Assembly: GCA_903970255.1 (NCBI GenBank)
Contig: CAJCHM010000003.1
Coordinates: 1 to 64,000 of the forward strand
DNA from: Acidobacteriota bacterium
GTDB taxonomy: Bacteria; Chlamydiota; Chlamydiia; Chlamydiales; Rhabdochlamydiaceae
DNA: 64,000 nt
Direction of reading: 5' to 3'
The position numbers and the translations under genes are program-made. Under the pieces are notes generated by a model, which worked only from the letters and a program-made list of their open reading frames with translations, made no database searches and had not been told where the DNA came from. The first letter of the stretch is position 1; the number at the start of each line of letters is the position of its first letter. Positions 1-8,087 of this stretch are shown in pieces.

Positions 1-160
1 GGCCCTGTTCACCTTTACGGTCAGTTTTCGGCCGGCTGCAAGGCGCCCATCTGCTGTATTTTTCTCCTCGGAAATAGCTGGCGCTATTCCCTCGTCAAAA
101 ACTACAGCATCTGGGGCCTTTCGCTTGGCCGAAATTCTGCCCGAAAAGGTGAACATGGCC
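1..160. repeat. Long imperfect palindrome, possible terminator or MITE
   Basis: Nearly the whole segment pairs with itself. The outer arms (GGCC-TGTTCACC at 1-13 and GGTGAACA-GGCC at 148-160) pair, then TTTCGGCC pairs with GGCCGAAA, then inner arms around CATCTGCTGTA and TACAGCATCTG. The centre is AATAGCTGGCGCTATT, close to the centre of the palindromes at 23755-23914 and 44773-44929. A T-run follows at 162-168, so the right edge could work as a plus-strand terminator. The left edge may be cut by the window. No gene is visible in 1-204. Confidence 0.75.
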
Positions 161-204
161 CTTTTTTTAGCCGCGAAGCAAGTCTTGCAATTCCCTCAGT
201 AGCA

Positions 205-1245
205 TCAAAAATCCAGGCGGAACTCAACGGTCAATCCCTGCAGGCTGAGATCCTCGGAGATCCTATGGAAAGCGGGGATGGCGCTTTCAAATAGGGGAAG
301 TTGGTTCTGTCGCCACCAGTACTGGTTTTCGTAACCTGCCTTGATCATGATGCGGTAGCGGTCTTTGCTCAAATTTGTTTCGTAGGCAACTCCCAACCCA
401 AAACTAACGGTTGGGACGATGCTATCCAGATCGTCATCCAAGTTGTAAATTTCTGTAGATGTTGTCTTGTTAACCTCTTTTTCGCTCACATCAAAATCTG
501 CCCAAAGGAGGTCGCCAGCGATATTTCCATAGATGCTAAAGTTTTCACAAAGGGCAAATTGGGTATCAATACCTACACGTGGGCCAATCCCCCAGAAATT
601 ATTTTCGCTCTTGAGTGTGATCTGATTATCTAGATTTGTAAGCAAGTCAAAGTGGCGATGTTGGTCGATCCATGCTGTGGCAATTCCAAAAAAGGGGCGG
701 AAAGAGAGGAATTTGCTGACAAAGTAATTCCGCCCGAGTACCCAATGGAGATCGTAAAAGGAAACATTCCAATGGGTCTTTGCCTCAGTTAAATCCAAAA
801 ATTGATCGCCAATGAGCGGGAAGAGATGGGATGATTTCGATGAGTGATGCGCGCTAGTTTGGTAATAGGTAAAATCGATGACAGTATCCCAACTATCGTA
901 ATCAAAGAGATACCCGGCGCCGATTTTAAATCCTGGTTGCCAATCAAAATTGCAATGTTTGATTTCTCCTTTAGCTGGAGGCACACCTCTGGCATTTTGA
1001 TCTTTAAAAAGATAATCGGTACCTCCCTCATAGAGTTTCCACCAAAGAAAGTCAGCGGTAACAAAAATGCCATAGCCATCGATTTGGGGTTGGGCTGATG
1101 CAGTCCTAGATCCAAAATTGCCATAGGCATTTTCAGCTCCAATCTTTTGCATGTTGGTCTCTAGACGATTAACGCGTGAAGTATTATCGCAATACCCAGG
1201 GGTGGAGGCTAAAAGAGCGCCACAGGCAAAAAATTTCCAACGCAT
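205..1245 (-). CDS. MOMP-like outer-membrane beta-barrel protein (paralogue 1)
   Basis: Predicted outer-membrane porin of about 346 residues. It begins with a short signal peptide (MRWKFFACGALLASTPGYC), followed by a heptad-like stretch (RVNRLETNMQKI), then alternating aromatic strands, and it ends in Phe (EFRLDF), the usual signal for outer-membrane assembly. The block YENQYWWRQNQLP near the C-terminus is shared almost exactly with the two genes upstream. The pattern matches the Legionella major outer membrane protein family, which is expanded in Waddlia and Simkania. I chose the ATG at 1245 over a TTG at 1272 because it gives a clean signal peptide and a 16-bp gap to the upstream stop. It is last in a three-gene minus-strand run. 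The substrate is unknown. Confidence 0.8.
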   Translation of the reverse strand: MRWKFFACGALLASTPGYCDNTSRVNRLETNMQKIGAENAYGNFGSRTASAQPQIDGYGIFVTADFLWWKLYEGGTDYLFKDQNARGVPPAKGEIKHCNFDWQPGFKIGAGYLFDYDSWDTVIDFTYYQTSAHHSSKSSHLFPLIGDQFLDLTEAKTHWNVSFYDLHWVLGRNYFVSKFLSFRPFFGIATAWIDQHRHFDLLTNLDNQITLKSENNFWGIGPRVGIDTQFALCENFSIYGNIAGDLLWADFDVSEKEVNKTTSTEIYNLDDDLDSIVPTVSFGLGVAYETNLSKDRYRIMIKAGYENQYWWRQNQLPLFESAIPAFHRISEDLSLQGLTVEFRLDF

Positions 1246-1261
1246 CTCAAATCTCAAGTGA

Positions 1262-2332
1262 TTAAAAATCAAATTTCACCTCCACAGTCAGCCCTTGCAG
1301 ACTCAAGTCTTCTGAATAACGTTGAAACCTTTGAGGTACAAAAAAATCAAAGCGCGGCAGTTGATTTTGATCCCACCAGTATTGATTTTCATAAACGACA
1401 TTAAATTCTAAACGGTATTTGTTGTGGTAGATGTTTGTCTCATAGCCAAAACCCATTTGCAATTGAGCCATTGGAGAGACATCGTGTATGTCAAAGCGTA
1501 AGGCCCCTCCCGGCACTGCTGAGACAGTGGTTCTCTCATCATGGGCAATTGTAAAGCTTCCCCAGAGCAAAGAACCCCCTCCGGCTGCTGTAAGATGAAA
1601 GCCGTGGGGCAAAAACCATTTTCCTTCCATACCCACTTCTGGGCCAATGCCAAAGAATCCATTTCTCTGCTTGGTATATAACTGCTCAGAGAAGGGATAA
1701 ACAACAGCGCTATGTGTTCTAAAATGTTGGGAGATCCAGGCTGTCTTAATCCCTAAAGTGGGATGTAGGGCTAGTTTAGGACTAATGAAGTAGCGTCTGC
1801 CTAGATTCAGATCTAGATTGTAAAAGCGGATATTCCCATTTGTCTTGACTTGTGTTGATTTGAGTTGTGTGATGGAATTTACAGGAATCAGAAAGGCGTC
1901 TGAATCTAAAGAGGCGGTGGCAGATTTTTTTGTTCTAAACCATGTGAAATTCAAAGAGAGATCCCACTTGTCATGCTCGAAGGTTTTACCAGCATAGACC
2001 CGAAAACCGAAATCCCAGCTAAACTTTAATCTGTGATTATGAACGTCATCAACAGAGGCCATGCCGGGATTGTTCTCGAAACTCTGTGCATAATCCGTTC
2101 CTCCTTCATTGACTTGCCAATAGAGCATTTGCCCCGCAAAAAACCAGTTCTCACCGGAGATGGGAGGGGAGGCAGAAGCTGTTTTTCCTCCATAATTGCC
2201 ATAGACAGTTTTCGTGCTGATTTCATTCATCTGTATTTCTAAAATGCTCAATCGGGAATTGAGATTATCAGTGTCAGCAAATCCTTGAACGTAGCTGAAA
2301 ACAAGGAGAGGGAATAAGAGTGTTTTTTTCAT
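1262..2332 (-). CDS. MOMP-like outer-membrane beta-barrel protein (paralogue 2)
   Basis: 356 residues. The signal peptide is MKKTLLFPLLVFSYVQGFA, then a coiled heptad (RLSILEIQMNEI), the segment YGNYGGKTASASPPISG that parallels paralogue 1, and beta-barrel strands ending in VEVKFDF. The late motif YENQYWWDQNQLP is present. It is the middle gene of three head-to-tail paralogues separated by 14-16 bp, so they are very likely co-transcribed. Tandem duplication and divergence of a surface porin is the simplest reading. The Legionella-MOMP-like assignment is from motif shape, not a search. Confidence 0.8.
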   Translation of the reverse strand: MKKTLLFPLLVFSYVQGFADTDNLNSRLSILEIQMNEISTKTVYGNYGGKTASASPPISGENWFFAGQMLYWQVNEGGTDYAQSFENNPGMASVDDVHNHRLKFSWDFGFRVYAGKTFEHDKWDLSLNFTWFRTKKSATASLDSDAFLIPVNSITQLKSTQVKTNGNIRFYNLDLNLGRRYFISPKLALHPTLGIKTAWISQHFRTHSAVVYPFSEQLYTKQRNGFFGIGPEVGMEGKWFLPHGFHLTAAGGGSLLWGSFTIAHDERTTVSAVPGGALRFDIHDVSPMAQLQMGFGYETNIYHNKYRLEFNVVYENQYWWDQNQLPRFDFFVPQRFQRYSEDLSLQGLTVEVKFDF

Positions 2333-2346
2333 TTTTTTACAACGTA

Positions 2347-3468
2347 TTAGAAGTCGAACCGTATATCTAGTGTTGCGCCATTTAACGATAAATCCCTGGA
2401 TTCATGTTCAAAATTTGTGCCTGTAAATTGCTGCTGGTTTAAGAACTGGTTTTGGCGCCACCAGTACTGAAATTCATAACCTAAGTAGATTCCAAGATGG
2501 AACCGATCTTGCATAATGTTCGTATCCCAACCCAGCATGAGAGCCATTTGAACATTGGGAACCAACTGGTGAAGATCTCCATCGACATCAACTCTCTTTA
2601 CTTTTCCTAATCTCGTCAGTGCCGTTTCGCTCAAAGTGTTATCAAAGCTTCCCCATTGCAACGAGCCGGCAACAGTTCCCATCAAGTTAAAATGGGGGCA
2701 AAAGCGCCAAGTTCCCTGAATTCCGGTTCTTGGACCAATCCCAAAAAAGTTATTCTTCCCATAGATGTTTTCACCAAAAATTCCAGTTCCAGGATCTAAA
2801 TTGGTTTCTATGTGGTAGCGTCTGCGCTGGCTTATCCATGCACTCTCAATCCCAAATTGGGGTCGAAAGCTCAAAAATTTGCTCACAAAAAAGCTTCTTC
2901 CCAGCTCTAAGTCGATCACGTAGTAGTGAACATTCCAATGGCTTTGGATTTTATTTGCCAATTGAAGCAGCCCAAATCCTTTCTGAGGGGCAAGTCCTGC
3001 GTTATCCCCTTTATGTGCAGTGTTGTTAGCTCTGGACTGGAACCATGTGAAGTTTAAATACCAGTCCCAAGCGTCATGCTCCATGTGATAGCCAACGCCT
3101 GTGCGAAAACCAAAATTCCAGTCAAAGTTAGCATGCGCAGCTTTTCCAGTTGTTAGCAGTGTGGGGCTTTTGAGGGAGAGAGAGTAGTCGGAACCCTCTT
3201 CTTGAAGCTTCCAATACAGAAGGTCGGCTGTTGCAAAAAATCCATACCCGTCAATCTGGGGGCTTGCGGATGTAAGCTTGATCCCTGTTGTTTTTTTAAC
3301 GGTATCATTTTTGATCGCCGCCATTTTCGTTTCTAAAGAGGCGATCCGAGAGGTTTGAGCGTCCCCCCAAAGGTAGGTAGTTAAGGCGGAAAGAGACAGG
3401 ATTAGGTTAAGTGTCCAGAAACTTGCAATTTTCAAGCGATGATACCTAATAAATATTATTGTCGCCAC
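2347..3468 (-). CDS. MOMP-like outer-membrane beta-barrel protein (paralogue 3)
   Basis: Up to 373 residues and first in the three-gene run. It has a hydrophobic leader (LNLILSLSALTTYLWG), a heptad (RIASLETKMAAI), the shared SASPQIDGYGFFATADLLYW block, the late motif YEFQYWWRQNQF and a terminal Phe (DIRFDF). The start is uncertain: a GTG at 3468 has AAAAGGAG abutting it, too close for a normal ribosome site, while a TTG at 3435 gives a more compact signal peptide with AGG about nine bases upstream. Only about 30-65 bp separate it from the divergent branching enzyme gene, so promoters for both must overlap there. Confidence 0.75.
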   Translation of the reverse strand: MATIIFIRYHRLKIASFWTLNLILSLSALTTYLWGDAQTSRIASLETKMAAIKNDTVKKTTGIKLTSASPQIDGYGFFATADLLYWKLQEEGSDYSLSLKSPTLLTTGKAAHANFDWNFGFRTGVGYHMEHDAWDWYLNFTWFQSRANNTAHKGDNAGLAPQKGFGLLQLANKIQSHWNVHYYVIDLELGRSFFVSKFLSFRPQFGIESAWISQRRRYHIETNLDPGTGIFGENIYGKNNFFGIGPRTGIQGTWRFCPHFNLMGTVAGSLQWGSFDNTLSETALTRLGKVKRVDVDGDLHQLVPNVQMALMLGWDTNIMQDRFHLGIYLGYEFQYWWRQNQFLNQQQFTGTNFEHESRDLSLNGATLDIRFDF

Positions 3469-3500
3469 TCCTTTTTACTTGAAAGCACAAATTTTGGGCA

Positions 3501-6143
3501 ATGAATTTTTCATTTGTGATAAAACAGGTGAGATTCGAATTTTCAAGGCGGCAGTTACTTATGATCAGAGATGCTTATTTGCATGAAGCAGGAAAGCTCC
3601 GATATTGGAGTATGGGAAGGGAAGATAACAGGATATCGCGTCTTGGCGATATTGAAAATAAGATCCCTAGTTTACTCGGATCCGAAAAGGTAGCAGAACG
3701 CACCTATCTGGTTCAGACCTTAGCCTATGACAGGCATCGTAGACTTGCAGAGCGGTTCATGTCGTGTCACACTCCTATGCCTAATCTAAATTTAAAGAAC
3801 TTGGAAGAAAGGATTAATAAACTGAGCGGATTGCTTCATGTAATCCAAAAACAATTGAATTTGGGGGAATGGAAAAAAGCTTTTTTCCATTTGCCAGACG
3901 ATGTACAAGGGCTGCTTTATTGGGCTGTCTGGGTGGAGTGGGGAGCTCCTAATGAAACAGATTTTGGCAGAAAAAAACTTCACCAGCAATTCTCTCTCCT
4001 CTCCGATATCCGATCTCCTTTGCTTTATCCCAATGGGAATGGAATTTGTGAACAGGCTCTACATTATTATGAGAGCCTTTATATCATTGAGAGAAAAAGA
4101 TGCACGCTTGACCTTGCTTATTCTAAGGAAGATGAAGAATGCTTGCACAAATTGGAGCAGTTGCAACAACTTGCAGAATATGAAGGGATTTCCCTCCTTT
4201 ATCATCGAATGAACCCTGAACAGAGGCAAGCCATACTTGATAGAGCATCTTTACCCACAAAAAAATTTATTCAAAGTCTCGCAAGTGAATATCATCATAA
4301 AGAGTGGTTAAAAAATGATCCTGACCACCTTTATCTGCATCGAGGAGCTCATCGGTTAGTCGATGGAACTGCATTTCAGGTCTTTGCCCCTAATGCAAAA
4401 GAAGTGCATTTAGTTCTAAGAGCATTTGGAAAGGAGGAACACACCATCCCAATGAATCGGAATGGATATGGAGTTTGGGAAGTTTTTACAGAGCACGCGC
4501 ATTTGGGGAGAACATACCGGTATCGGATCTGTAGTCATAACGACCACTGGCAAGAGCGTACAGATCCTTTTTCCTTTGCAATCAGAGAAACCGATGGGAC
4601 TGCAGAATCTATCGTCTCAGACATCGATTCCTACGATTGGAATGATCACAACTGGATGCATGATCGAGCCAAAGGCAAGCCTTTAGAAAAGCCTCTTTCT
4701 ATTTATGAGTTGAATGTAGATTACTGGAAGAAAAAAGAGGGGGGGGGGATTTCCTTTGTAGAGCTTGCCCACGAGATTGTCGAGTACCACAAAAAGTTCC
4801 CTTTCACACACGTTGAACTTTATGGAGTGATTGATAATAGACACGATTATTCATGTGGCTATCAACTCAACCATCCCCTTGCTCCCAATAGAAGAATGGG
4901 GGGTATGAATGAATTTAAATTTCTTATCGACCATTGCCATCAAAACGGAATTGGTGTGATCATCGATTTTGTTCCCTCCCATTTTAAGCATGAGCACGCA
5001 GGGGATCTCTCTCAAACACTCCATGATTATGATGGGACAAATCTCTTTGCCTCTGATCCCACTCCCTGGGGCACGATGTACTTTGATTTTGGTAAAGAGG
5101 AAACCAGACGACTCCTCCTATCCTCCCTACTCTACTGGTCTGAAGTTTTTCATAGCGATGGATTCCGGCTTGATGCAGTGGGGCCGATGCTCAAACGCGA
5201 TGGAGATATCAAATGGGATGCGGTGAATTTCTTGAAGGAGGCCAATTGCAAGCTCCATGAACGCTATCCTGGCATTTTAACCATTGCTGAAGAAACAGAT
5301 GGATTTGAAAAAGTCACAAGACCGGTTTGGGAAGGGGGACTTGGCTTTGATGCCAATGTCGGTGGGGTGTTTTTACAGAGAAATTTTTGTAATTATTTGA
5401 AAACTCCCTACGATGAGCGTGGCAAAGATGAGCATCATTTTGGCAAGCTGATCGCAAATTTAGAGCAAACAAGTGGAGATAAGAATTGGATGATGGCACA
5501 TTCCCATGATGATGCCTCTGGAGAGACGCTTTACCGATGCGTGCCGACAGATGATCAATGGAGATGTTTTGGCGATATGCGTTTGTTTCATGGGTGGAAC
5601 TTACTGGCGCCGGGCGCTGGCCATCTCATCCATATGGGAGATGAATTGGGACAAATATGGCCTTGGAATGAGCGTCTTAATGCGATGGAGGGTGCTGTAG
5701 AGTGGCATCGTCTCAATTCCTCTCCTCATTCCAATCTTTTACATTATGTGGGAGATCTCAACCGCCTTTATATTTCCAATCCTCCCTTTTGGAAGCTAGG
5801 TAATAGGGGTTATAAACCGATCTCTCACTGCGCGGCAAATAAGGTGATCGGTTTTCATCGTTATGATGATAAGGGAGGGCGACTTGCTGTATTCTTTAAC
5901 TTTTCAACCATGGGCTATCGCGATTATGACTTTCCATTGCCATCCCTAAAAGAGGACCCCGAAATAGCCAGAATCAAAGAAGTTAAAGAGATTTTTAATT
6001 CCGATGGGATCCAGTATGGTGGAACGGGTAATTTTGGAAACCAATGGGCGCACATTGTGAGGAATGAGTGGTTTGAACCCACCCATTTTCGCATCGCAAT
6101 GCCGCCCCTTTCTATTCTTGTGTTCGAAGAGCGGATGCATTAA
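3501..6143 (+). CDS. glgB: 1,4-alpha-glucan branching enzyme (GH13) with extra N-terminal domain
   Basis: 880 residues, well over the usual 640-730. Residues about 285-385 look like the CBM48 domain (AFQVFAPNAKEVHLV). The GH13 barrel follows: IIDFVPSHF near 487-495, nucleophile Asp558 in DGFRLDAVG, acid Glu597 in TIAEETDG, and transition-state Asp670 in HSHDD. A beta domain closes the protein. The first ~280 residues are not part of known branching enzymes. Residues 122-161 carry the LPDD-Y-VW-GAP-TDFG motif also found in the neighbouring 638-residue protein and in the USP at 55634. It should build alpha-1,6 branches in glycogen; in Chlamydia trachomatis several glycogen enzymes are secreted into the inclusion. 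The start is either 3501 or the Met at 3561. Its stop overlaps the convergent gene by four bases. A G10 tract lies in the coding sequence at 4739-4748. Confidence 0.85.
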   Translation: MNFSFVIKQVRFEFSRRQLLMIRDAYLHEAGKLRYWSMGREDNRISRLGDIENKIPSLLGSEKVAERTYLVQTLAYDRHRRLAERFMSCHTPMPNLNLKNLEERINKLSGLLHVIQKQLNLGEWKKAFFHLPDDVQGLLYWAVWVEWGAPNETDFGRKKLHQQFSLLSDIRSPLLYPNGNGICEQALHYYESLYIIERKRCTLDLAYSKEDEECLHKLEQLQQLAEYEGISLLYHRMNPEQRQAILDRASLPTKKFIQSLASEYHHKEWLKNDPDHLYLHRGAHRLVDGTAFQVFAPNAKEVHLVLRAFGKEEHTIPMNRNGYGVWEVFTEHAHLGRTYRYRICSHNDHWQERTDPFSFAIRETDGTAESIVSDIDSYDWNDHNWMHDRAKGKPLEKPLSIYELNVDYWKKKEGGGISFVELAHEIVEYHKKFPFTHVELYGVIDNRHDYSCGYQLNHPLAPNRRMGGMNEFKFLIDHCHQNGIGVIIDFVPSHFKHEHAGDLSQTLHDYDGTNLFASDPTPWGTMYFDFGKEETRRLLLSSLLYWSEVFHSDGFRLDAVGPMLKRDGDIKWDAVNFLKEANCKLHERYPGILTIAEETDGFEKVTRPVWEGGLGFDANVGGVFLQRNFCNYLKTPYDERGKDEHHFGKLIANLEQTSGDKNWMMAHSHDDASGETLYRCVPTDDQWRCFGDMRLFHGWNLLAPGAGHLIHMGDELGQIWPWNERLNAMEGAVEWHRLNSSPHSNLLHYVGDLNRLYISNPPFWKLGNRGYKPISHCAANKVIGFHRYDDKGGRLAVFFNFSTMGYRDYDFPLPSLKEDPEIARIKEVKEIFNSDGIQYGGTGNFGNQWAHIVRNEWFEPTHFRIAMPPLSILVFEERMH
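4739..4748 (+). repeat. G10 homopolymer inside glgB
   Basis: Ten consecutive G residues encode the end of KKKEGGG, in the loop after the IYELN strand of the GH13 barrel. A gain or loss of one base would truncate the enzyme after about residue 415. Poly-G tracts of this kind drive phase variation in Chlamydia pmp genes. Whether this one varies cannot be seen from one sequence. Confidence 0.9.
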
Positions 6144-8056
6144 CCATCAAGAACATCCATGAGAGCGTTCATTAAAGCATTCAGATCATCTGCCACATGG
6201 TGCATGCCCCAGTCATTACCTCCTTTAGGATTCACGCTGGAGTGGTGATAGACGCTTCCGTAAATCTCGTTTCGTGTCTCTTGAGGAAGTGTACTCAGTA
6301 ACAGATTCACCTTGTTTGCTCGATCTATGTTGTCTAACTGAATAAATCCTTCTTCACCAATCAAGCTGATGGCTTGATTAACGATTATTTGAGCCCGAGA
6401 TAACGAAGGTGCCGGAATGAAAGCATTGTTATCCTCAACCAAAAGAACATTGTGCAATGCATCTTCCTTTAATGGTTCAACATCCAAAATTTGGATCCGA
6501 TTGTCGATATTATTATTTTTTTGCGGTAGTTTATTTTCATAGCCACTTGGAGTCAAACGGGAAGCTGCAAGAATTAACGCTTCCACCTTTAATTGCACTT
6601 TGGTTTTGAGATCGATAAAAGTCTTTCCACCAAAATCATCATTGCCCCGAGGACACCCGCTCAACTCCCAAATCGCGTGGTAAACGGCCTGCTTTTCTTC
6701 TTTTGAAAAATTATTGAAAGCAAAAATGGCCTCTTCCTCCTTTTTCTGCAGAAAATCTTGAGCACATCGCATCAATTTAAGAGTGTTATCTGCTTTGATA
6801 AGAGCTTGGGAGTTTAACATCAGATCATTTTGAGAGTTGACAAGAAGGTTCTGTAACTCATTCACATAGCTTCTTAAGATTTTTGCCCTTTTATTAGAAT
6901 CACAGTGATACTTAGCGTCTAGCGAATTTTCGCATAGAAAAGATGCCTTGCCAAAATCTCGGTGGATTCCTATCGGAGACTCAAACTCTTTCCACGCTTC
7001 TTTAAAAATGCCGTATTGGAAGGCCGAAGGTAATTTATTGAATACATTCATCGCTTGTCGATCGTTTTTTTCAAAGAGTGCAATTGCATTTGCAAACGTT
7101 TCTTGGATTCTATCTTTAACTTTTTCCAATCGATCCAAATGGGTTTTCAGACAATAGCACTCGCGAATCGATTCTGCATACGCCTGACAGATAGGATGCT
7201 CCCGATCAACAAAGACGATCATTTTTGTAATTGCAATGCGATTGTCTTTCTGAGCCACCGCCCACATCACCCCAAAAGGAGATCCCTCAATGATATCAAA
7301 ATGCGCATTGTTGGGAGAGTCGAGCATATCCTCTGACTTATAGGAAATATTTTTAGTTTGATGGTTTCTCTGAGAGGTCTCATCCGGGTGCACATGGACC
7401 TGCATAGGCCTGATATCGTTGAATGCTATTGCACTCATTTCCATGGATTGTTGGATTCCTACTTCAGGAAAGATCCCCATCTGCACATCGCATTTTTGAT
7501 CATCGCCGGGAAGCAAGTTCGGGTAGGCCCAACGGTGGGTATGAAGAAGAATGCTATGACCACCATAAATACTGCTCTTATCCACTGCTATCAAGAAAAG
7601 CTCGACTTGTTTGCCGGATAGATTCCCAATTCTTTCGAGGACAGGGGTTGGCACATATTTGATTGCACTCGGATCTAAAAGAACAGAGAACTTGCTAGAT
7701 GTTATTCCGTTATAATTTGATACTCCAGGTATACATAAACGGCCAAATAGGGGGTTTGGAGGGGTTGGGGGAAGCCCAATGTGTTTCATATTAAAAAAGA
7801 GACAAGTTCCTTTTAAGCCGCCTGTTGGAGTGTGTCGGATGTATTCACAACGCTCTTTCAAAAGCGCTTCTGTTTTCCTCTGTTTTTCTTGATTCACCTC
7901 AGAGCTGAGAATGATTGTAAGCCCTTTTTCATGAATAGACATTTCTTTATCAATGTCATCAACTAAAACCCTTGGTTCATAAGCGAAATTGAGTTTACAG
8001 ACTGTTTCGAGTTGTTGTTTGGCTGCCTCATTTTCTTTTTCTTTAATACTAATCAT
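6140..8056 (-). CDS. Large unrecognised protein with three copies of a D-[FW]-G repeat motif
   Basis: 638 residues. I do not recognise residues 1-310, which include a mixed alpha/beta part with GGHSILLHTHRW (165-176) and VHVHPDET (220-227). From about 335 the protein is helical and carries three copies of a repeated module: 335-375 (KLPSAFQYGIF...RDFG), 441-482 (EEKQAVYHAIW...DDFGGKTF) and 580-624 (LPQETRNEIYG...NDWG). The same module occurs in the N-terminus of the facing branching enzyme and three times in the USP at 55634-57934. A good ribosome site (AAGGATT) precedes the ATG at 8056. It sits 31 bp downstream of the pentein-like gene on the same strand, so the two are probably one transcript. 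There is no signal peptide. A type III effector is my inference from the company it keeps. Confidence 0.6.
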   Translation of the reverse strand: MISIKEKENEAAKQQLETVCKLNFAYEPRVLVDDIDKEMSIHEKGLTIILSSEVNQEKQRKTEALLKERCEYIRHTPTGGLKGTCLFFNMKHIGLPPTPPNPLFGRLCIPGVSNYNGITSSKFSVLLDPSAIKYVPTPVLERIGNLSGKQVELFLIAVDKSSIYGGHSILLHTHRWAYPNLLPGDDQKCDVQMGIFPEVGIQQSMEMSAIAFNDIRPMQVHVHPDETSQRNHQTKNISYKSEDMLDSPNNAHFDIIEGSPFGVMWAVAQKDNRIAITKMIVFVDREHPICQAYAESIRECYCLKTHLDRLEKVKDRIQETFANAIALFEKNDRQAMNVFNKLPSAFQYGIFKEAWKEFESPIGIHRDFGKASFLCENSLDAKYHCDSNKRAKILRSYVNELQNLLVNSQNDLMLNSQALIKADNTLKLMRCAQDFLQKKEEEAIFAFNNFSKEEKQAVYHAIWELSGCPRGNDDFGGKTFIDLKTKVQLKVEALILAASRLTPSGYENKLPQKNNNIDNRIQILDVEPLKEDALHNVLLVEDNNAFIPAPSLSRAQIIVNQAISLIGEEGFIQLDNIDRANKVNLLLSTLPQETRNEIYGSVYHHSSVNPKGGNDWGMHHVADDLNALMNALMDVLDG

Positions 8057-8087
8057 ATTTAATCCTTAACTTTTAAAATTTTAATTT

